A stretch of 56,986 bases of DNA, taken from contig WQSN01000009.1 of assembly GCA_009787835.1 (NCBI GenBank), positions 1 to 56,986 on the forward strand, read 5' to 3'. Within the stretch, counting starts at the first letter, position 1. Each line of letters opens with the position of its first letter. A program made the translations under genes and the position numbers. This document shows, piece after piece, positions 53,938 through 56,986 of the stretch. The notes under the pieces were generated by a model, which saw nothing but the letters and a program-made list of their open reading frames with translations, did no database searches and was not told where the DNA came from. This DNA is from Treponema sp. GTDB lineage: Bacteria; Spirochaetota; Spirochaetia; Treponematales; Breznakiellaceae.

Positions 53938-53956
53938 ATAGCAAATTTCATGCCAA
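53938..53956 (-). promoter_or_regulatory. Sigma-54-type (-24/-12) promoter of the sigma-70 family gene
   Basis: On the minus strand TTGGCATGAAATTTGCTAT matches the sigma-54 consensus (TGGCAC-N5-TTGCW) with one difference. The invariant GG (53954-53953) and GC (53942-53941) are separated by exactly 10 bases. The predicted transcription start near 53929 is about 112 bases before the sigma-factor ATG. Sigma-54 promoters need an activator bound upstream; inverted repeats at 54065-54099 lie at a suitable distance. Confidence 0.62.
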
Positions 53957-54064
53957 GTTTTGCCATGTTTTTATATAATATTCGTAACTCCTTATCACAT
54001 AAGGAATTAGCTAAAAATATATAATGAAAAATAATTTATTTTAAAACTGTACTGTATTATTTTT

Positions 54065-54099
54065 TATACATTTTCCCTTTTCAATGTATAGAAAATGTA
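54065..54099. promoter_or_regulatory. Overlapping inverted repeats between divergent genes
   Basis: The left arm TATACATTTTC can pair with either AATGTATA (54083-54090, 8 bp with TATACATT) or GAAAATGTA (54091-54099, 9 bp with TACATTTTC). The site lies 24 bases before the ATG at 54123 and about 110-155 bases behind the sigma-54 promoter. It could be an operator or an enhancer site. The remaining stretch 53957-54064 is AT-rich, with nothing else recognised. Confidence 0.45.
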
Positions 54100-54122
54100 A
54101 TTAGATTCCGGTATATTTAGCT

Positions 54123-54566
54123 ATGGAATTCGGCATAAACGCCAGGGAAAAAAACGGCGATATTTACTATTCTGTTATATGGTCTCCCCTTGCGGTCGCC
54201 GACAGGCGTGAAATTAACGCGAAAGTTCCCTCAATCGCAGGAATCTATGAAATATACTGGATGGATGAAACCAAACGCCTGCGGATGTTCAATGTAGGGC
54301 AAACCCATTACGGCGGGTTGAGAAGCGAACTGCGCCGTCTTACAGATCCGGAACTCTGCGGCGACTTAAAAACCAGAAAAATTCTTGAAGATAATGAAAT
54401 CTGGTACCGTTACGCGCCATCCGATTCCAGCGCGAACATGGCCGATGTCATCTGGTTTTTTATGAGCGTTTATTGTCCGGAAAACCCGCCGGTTGATCAT
54501 TCTGGGCGTTATAAAAAAATATTTCTATCTGAATCCGGACCTGACAGGCTAACCTGGGTGCAATGA
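54123..54566 (+). CDS. Hypothetical protein with GIY-YIG-like segment
   Basis: A 147-residue cytoplasmic protein. The stretch SIAGIYEIYW followed ten residues later by MFNVGQTHYGGLRSELRRL is reminiscent of the GIY-YIG fold (GIY ... YVGQS ... R). The second Tyr of the motif is replaced, since the sequence reads FNVG, and the catalytic Glu was not located with certainty. So it may be an inactive or remote member. It is followed after 7 bases by a YciO-family gene, suggesting one transcript. No clear ribosome site. Confidence 0.5.
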   Translation: MEFGINAREKNGDIYYSVIWSPLAVADRREINAKVPSIAGIYEIYWMDETKRLRMFNVGQTHYGGLRSELRRLTDPELCGDLKTRKILEDNEIWYRYAPSDSSANMADVIWFFMSVYCPENPPVDHSGRYKKIFLSESGPDRLTWVQ

Positions 54567-54573
54567 GATTTCC

Positions 54574-55239
54574 GTGATTGAATACATAGTCCCGTCCAAT
54601 ATTGATGACAGAATCCTGACGCGCGCGGCGCAAATGCTGGAAAACAGCGCGTTAGTCGCCCTCCCTACGGATACAAGCTGGAGTATCGTCTGCTCCATTA
54701 AATCCCAGGCCGCCATTAAAAAGTTAAGACATATTTCCGGTGAAAGGGACGAGCGTCACTTTACCATGTTATGTTCAAGCATTTCCCAGTTCAGTGAATT
54801 CTGCAATATTAACAACAACCGCTTCCGTATAATAAACCGCCTTTCGCCGGGACCGTATGTTTTTATTTTGAAAACGTTTTCGGGAACAGAAAAAAATCTT
54901 GATATCCGCCGCCATGAAGTCGGAGTGCGAATTCCCGATTATCCTGTTCCAATCCGCCTGATTGAAACAATCAGATCTCCCCTTTATTCAATTACAGCGA
55001 AAAGAAGCATGGCAGGAATGGAAAGCGGCTGGACAGAACATGAACATACAGATACCGAACTGCCGCCCATACCTGAAGAGGAACTTTTTGAATGCGGATG
55101 GGAACTGGAAAACATTAACAGCCTGGATTTGATTCTTGACAGCGGCGAAGAACGCGAAAGAATTTTTTCAACAATTTTAGATATGTGCGGCGATGAAATA
55201 AAACTGCTCAGGCAGGGAGCCGGTGTTTGGCCGGCGTAA
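54574..55239 (+). CDS. YciO/Sua5/YrdC family protein
   Basis: A 221-residue protein related to YciO. It contains ALVALPTDTSWSIVCSIKSQAAIKKLRHISGERDERHFTMLCSSISQFSEF, LSPGPYVFILK, EVGVRIPDYPVPIRLIE and PLYSITAKRSM, matching YciO better than true TsaC/Sua5 enzymes. TsaC makes threonylcarbamoyl-adenylate for tRNA t6A; YciO has been linked to RNA binding and only weakly to that reaction. The start is GTG at 54574 in tight spacing behind the GIY-YIG-like gene. Confidence 0.85.
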   Translation: MIEYIVPSNIDDRILTRAAQMLENSALVALPTDTSWSIVCSIKSQAAIKKLRHISGERDERHFTMLCSSISQFSEFCNINNNRFRIINRLSPGPYVFILKTFSGTEKNLDIRRHEVGVRIPDYPVPIRLIETIRSPLYSITAKRSMAGMESGWTEHEHTDTELPPIPEEELFECGWELENINSLDLILDSGEERERIFSTILDMCGDEIKLLRQGAGVWPA

Positions 55240-55290
55240 AAAGTTTATGGCATTTGAGAATTAAAAGACCGTTGTGTTATAATATATGAA

Positions 55291-56862
55291 ATGATAAATA
55301 ACAAAAACAAGTGGATAAAATTCCTCTTCAGAAGAAGGGGATTTATAATTTTTACAATTCTTCTCCAGATTGCCCTGTTCTTTTTCCTTGTGGTAGGCGC
55401 CGGAAGATACATAAAATTTTCAATAGCGTTTTTAAATTTTTTAAGCGTAATTGTCTGCATTCATGTGCTGAACAAGTATGAAAAAGCGGGTTATAAGCTG
55501 ACATGGATTTTCATAATTCTGCTTTTCCCTTTATTCGGCGGCATTCTGTACATTCTGTTTTATTTTTGGTCAAGTCCCAAAAAATTAAGGGAATCCCTGG
55601 ATCGCAATATACAGGACAGCCATGAAGCTTTTTTTCTTTCGGGAAACAGGCTTGCGGAATTAATTGAGGTTTATCCTGAATTCAGAACAAACGCGCAGTA
55701 TTTACAGGAGTACGCGGGGTTTCCAGTTTACGCAAATACAAGACAGGAGTACCTGGATTCAGGAGAGACTTTTTTTCACAGGGCGCTTGAAGAACTGGAA
55801 AAGGCCGAGAAATATATTTTTATGGAATTTTTTATACTGAAGGAAGGGCACATGCTTAACTCCATAATTGACATACTGGAAAAAAAAGCCGCCGCGGGGC
55901 TTGATGTCAGGATAATATATGATGATCTTGGATGTTTTTTAACCCTGCCGCCGGATTACCCGAAGAAATTATCGCAAAAAGGAATTAAAAGCTTTATTTT
56001 TAACCCGTTCCGGCCTATTGTGTCATCGCTGCAGAACAACCGCGATCACCGTAAAATTATTTCGATAGACGGAAAGGTCGCATTCACGGGCGGCCTGAAT
56101 CTCGCGGACGAGTATATCAACATTGTAGAGCGTTTCGGCCACTGGAAGGATTCGGCCATTATGATAGAAGGAGACGGCGCATGGTCGCTTACGCTTATAT
56201 TCCTGCAAATGTGGAACATAAGCGGCAAAAAGAAAGATAATTATGTTTCTTTCTATCCATGGAAAGATGGCGCAATTAATCATGCTACAGAAGGCGTAGC
56301 CAACGGTTATGAATCATGGGGGTTTGTGCAGCCATACGCTGACAGCCCAATCGACAGCGAGAATGTGGGAGAGCATGTATACATTCAGATTATCAATCAG
56401 GCGAAGAAATACATTTATATCAATACGCCCTATCTGATTGTAGATGACAATCTTTTATCCGCCCTGATGCTTGCCGCGAAGAGCGGAGTGGATGTGCGCA
56501 TTATCACCCCGCACAGATGGGACAAGCGGATTGTGGCAATCACTTCCCGTTCATATTACCGCAGGCTCATTCAGGCAGGCGTAAAGGTTTATGAATACAC
56601 ATCCGGCTTTAATCACGGCAAAACATTTGTTTCTGATGATAAAATAGCCACCGTGGGAACAACCAATCTGGATTTCCGCAGCCTGTACCTCCACTTTGAA
56701 TGCGGCGTGTTAATTTACACAAGCGATACGATAGCGGCAATCAAAAAAGATTTTTTGCGCACGCTGCCTGTCTCCAGTGAAGTAACTCCCGAACAATGTG
56801 CACGTAACGTTTTTCAGCGGATTATTCCCGATATACTGCGCATATTCGCTCCGTTAATGTAA
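55291..56862 (+). CDS. cls: Cardiolipin synthase, phospholipase D type
   Basis: A 523-residue membrane enzyme. Three N-terminal hydrophobic segments (about residues 14-34, 39-58 and 66-90) precede two phospholipase D HxK motifs: NNRDHRKIISIDGKVAFTGGLN (about residue 253) and GFNHGKTFVSDDKIATVGTTNLD (about 441). It joins two phosphatidylglycerols, or a phosphatidylglycerol and another donor, to make cardiolipin. It is full length for the ClsA/Cls family. Starting 52 bases after the YciO gene, it may have its own promoter. Confidence 0.93.
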   Translation: MINNKNKWIKFLFRRRGFIIFTILLQIALFFFLVVGAGRYIKFSIAFLNFLSVIVCIHVLNKYEKAGYKLTWIFIILLFPLFGGILYILFYFWSSPKKLRESLDRNIQDSHEAFFLSGNRLAELIEVYPEFRTNAQYLQEYAGFPVYANTRQEYLDSGETFFHRALEELEKAEKYIFMEFFILKEGHMLNSIIDILEKKAAAGLDVRIIYDDLGCFLTLPPDYPKKLSQKGIKSFIFNPFRPIVSSLQNNRDHRKIISIDGKVAFTGGLNLADEYINIVERFGHWKDSAIMIEGDGAWSLTLIFLQMWNISGKKKDNYVSFYPWKDGAINHATEGVANGYESWGFVQPYADSPIDSENVGEHVYIQIINQAKKYIYINTPYLIVDDNLLSALMLAAKSGVDVRIITPHRWDKRIVAITSRSYYRRLIQAGVKVYEYTSGFNHGKTFVSDDKIATVGTTNLDFRSLYLHFECGVLIYTSDTIAAIKKDFLRTLPVSSEVTPEQCARNVFQRIIPDILRIFAPLM

Positions 56863-56882
56863 TTGTTTTTTATTCGTGCTGA

Positions 56883-56931
56883 GGGGTTTAATACCCCGCC
56901 CCTCTGGGGCGTTCTTAAGGTATTAAACCCC
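56883..56931. repeat. Nested palindrome after cls
   Basis: GGGGTTTAATACC (56883-56895) and GGTATTAAACCCC (56919-56931) are perfect 13-base inverted repeats that enclose a second hairpin, CGCCCC-TCT-GGGGCG (56897-56911). The architecture (outer stem, inner stem) parallels the 47-bp repeat but the sequence differs. Confidence 0.8.
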
Positions 56932-56961
56932 GAATGCAATTCCACGGGAGAACGAACGATA

Positions 56962-56982
56962 CCCCGCTGCTCTGCGGCGGGG
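56962..56982. repeat. GC-rich hairpin at the window end
   Basis: CCCCGCTGC pairs with GCGGCGGGG over a TCT loop, nine pairs with one wobble. It follows the nested palindrome by 30 bases and shares its TCT loop; the element may continue beyond the window. Confidence 0.65.
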
Positions 56983-56986
56983 TTCG

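Noticed and set aside
1..56986. CRISPR array, prophage or integrated element
   Set aside because: No regularly spaced repeats, integrase, transposase, phage structural genes or attachment-site duplications were found.

Overview
The window looks like a chromosomal segment of a Treponema-like spirochaete (Spirochaetales). This is inferred from several signs: relaxed spirochaete-type lipoboxes, many genes with no Shine-Dalgarno sequence and some TTG/GTG starts, a LpoB/Lcl-type lipoprotein, a methyl-accepting chemotaxis protein tail, and a 47-bp nested palindrome repeated between genes. The glycan enzymes (GH1, GH36, GH94) would suit a gut or termite-hindgut member, but the sequence does not prove that. 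No prophage, transposase, CRISPR array or rRNA was seen. Gene density is high and the content is mostly housekeeping.

Layout. 1-4.0 kb: chemotaxis protein tail, tRNA-Gly, secreted M30-like peptidase, and three hypothetical genes. 4.0-7.4 kb (minus): xseA-xseB-mutL operon. 7.5-11.7 kb: GH1 beta-glycosidase, GH36 alpha-galactosidase and a YchJ-like SEC-C protein. 11.7-15.7 kb: signalling genes around infA, made up of two tandem cNMP-binding/GGDEF proteins on the minus strand and an HPt plus response-regulator/HD-GYP pair on the plus strand. 15.8-17.1 kb: citrate synthase. 17.2-22.6 kb: complete livKHMGF branched-chain amino acid ABC transporter with a CBS-ACT protein, behind a strong promoter, a perfect operator-like palindrome and a structured leader. 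22.6-26.7 kb: outer-membrane-like protein, a 713-aa unknown and a DUF2804 protein. 26.8-29.2 kb (minus): psd-pssA-acyl-ACP thioesterase lipid operon. 29.3-31.6 kb: secreted unknown, radC, glucosaminidase-like lipoprotein. 31.6-35.3 kb: GH94 phosphorylase with a TIM-barrel partner. 35.3-39.5 kb: heterodimeric ABC exporter behind a leader with three small ORFs. 39.5-41.2 kb: frameshifted LpoB/Lcl lipoprotein and an NlpC/P60 lipoprotein. 41.2-48.6 kb: secA and a full-length lhr helicase. 48.8-53.8 kb: Gfo/Idh/MocA oxidoreductase, DUF4097 lipoprotein, RNB exoribonuclease, and a group-2 sigma-70 factor with a sigma-54-type promoter upstream. 54.1-56.9 kb: GIY-YIG-like protein, YciO-family protein, cardiolipin synthase, then nested palindromes.

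The most notable signals are regulatory: (i) a GG-N10-GC sigma-54 promoter in front of a sigma-70-family gene, recalling the RpoN-RpoS cascade of Borrelia; (ii) the multi-ORF leader of the ABC exporter, whose last ORF overlaps the transporter start; (iii) the liv operator and leader; and (iv) a dispersed nested palindrome whose copies lie in the infA leader and a convergent intergene, with a divergent relative in the sigma-factor leader. All were read by eye and need computational and experimental confirmation.
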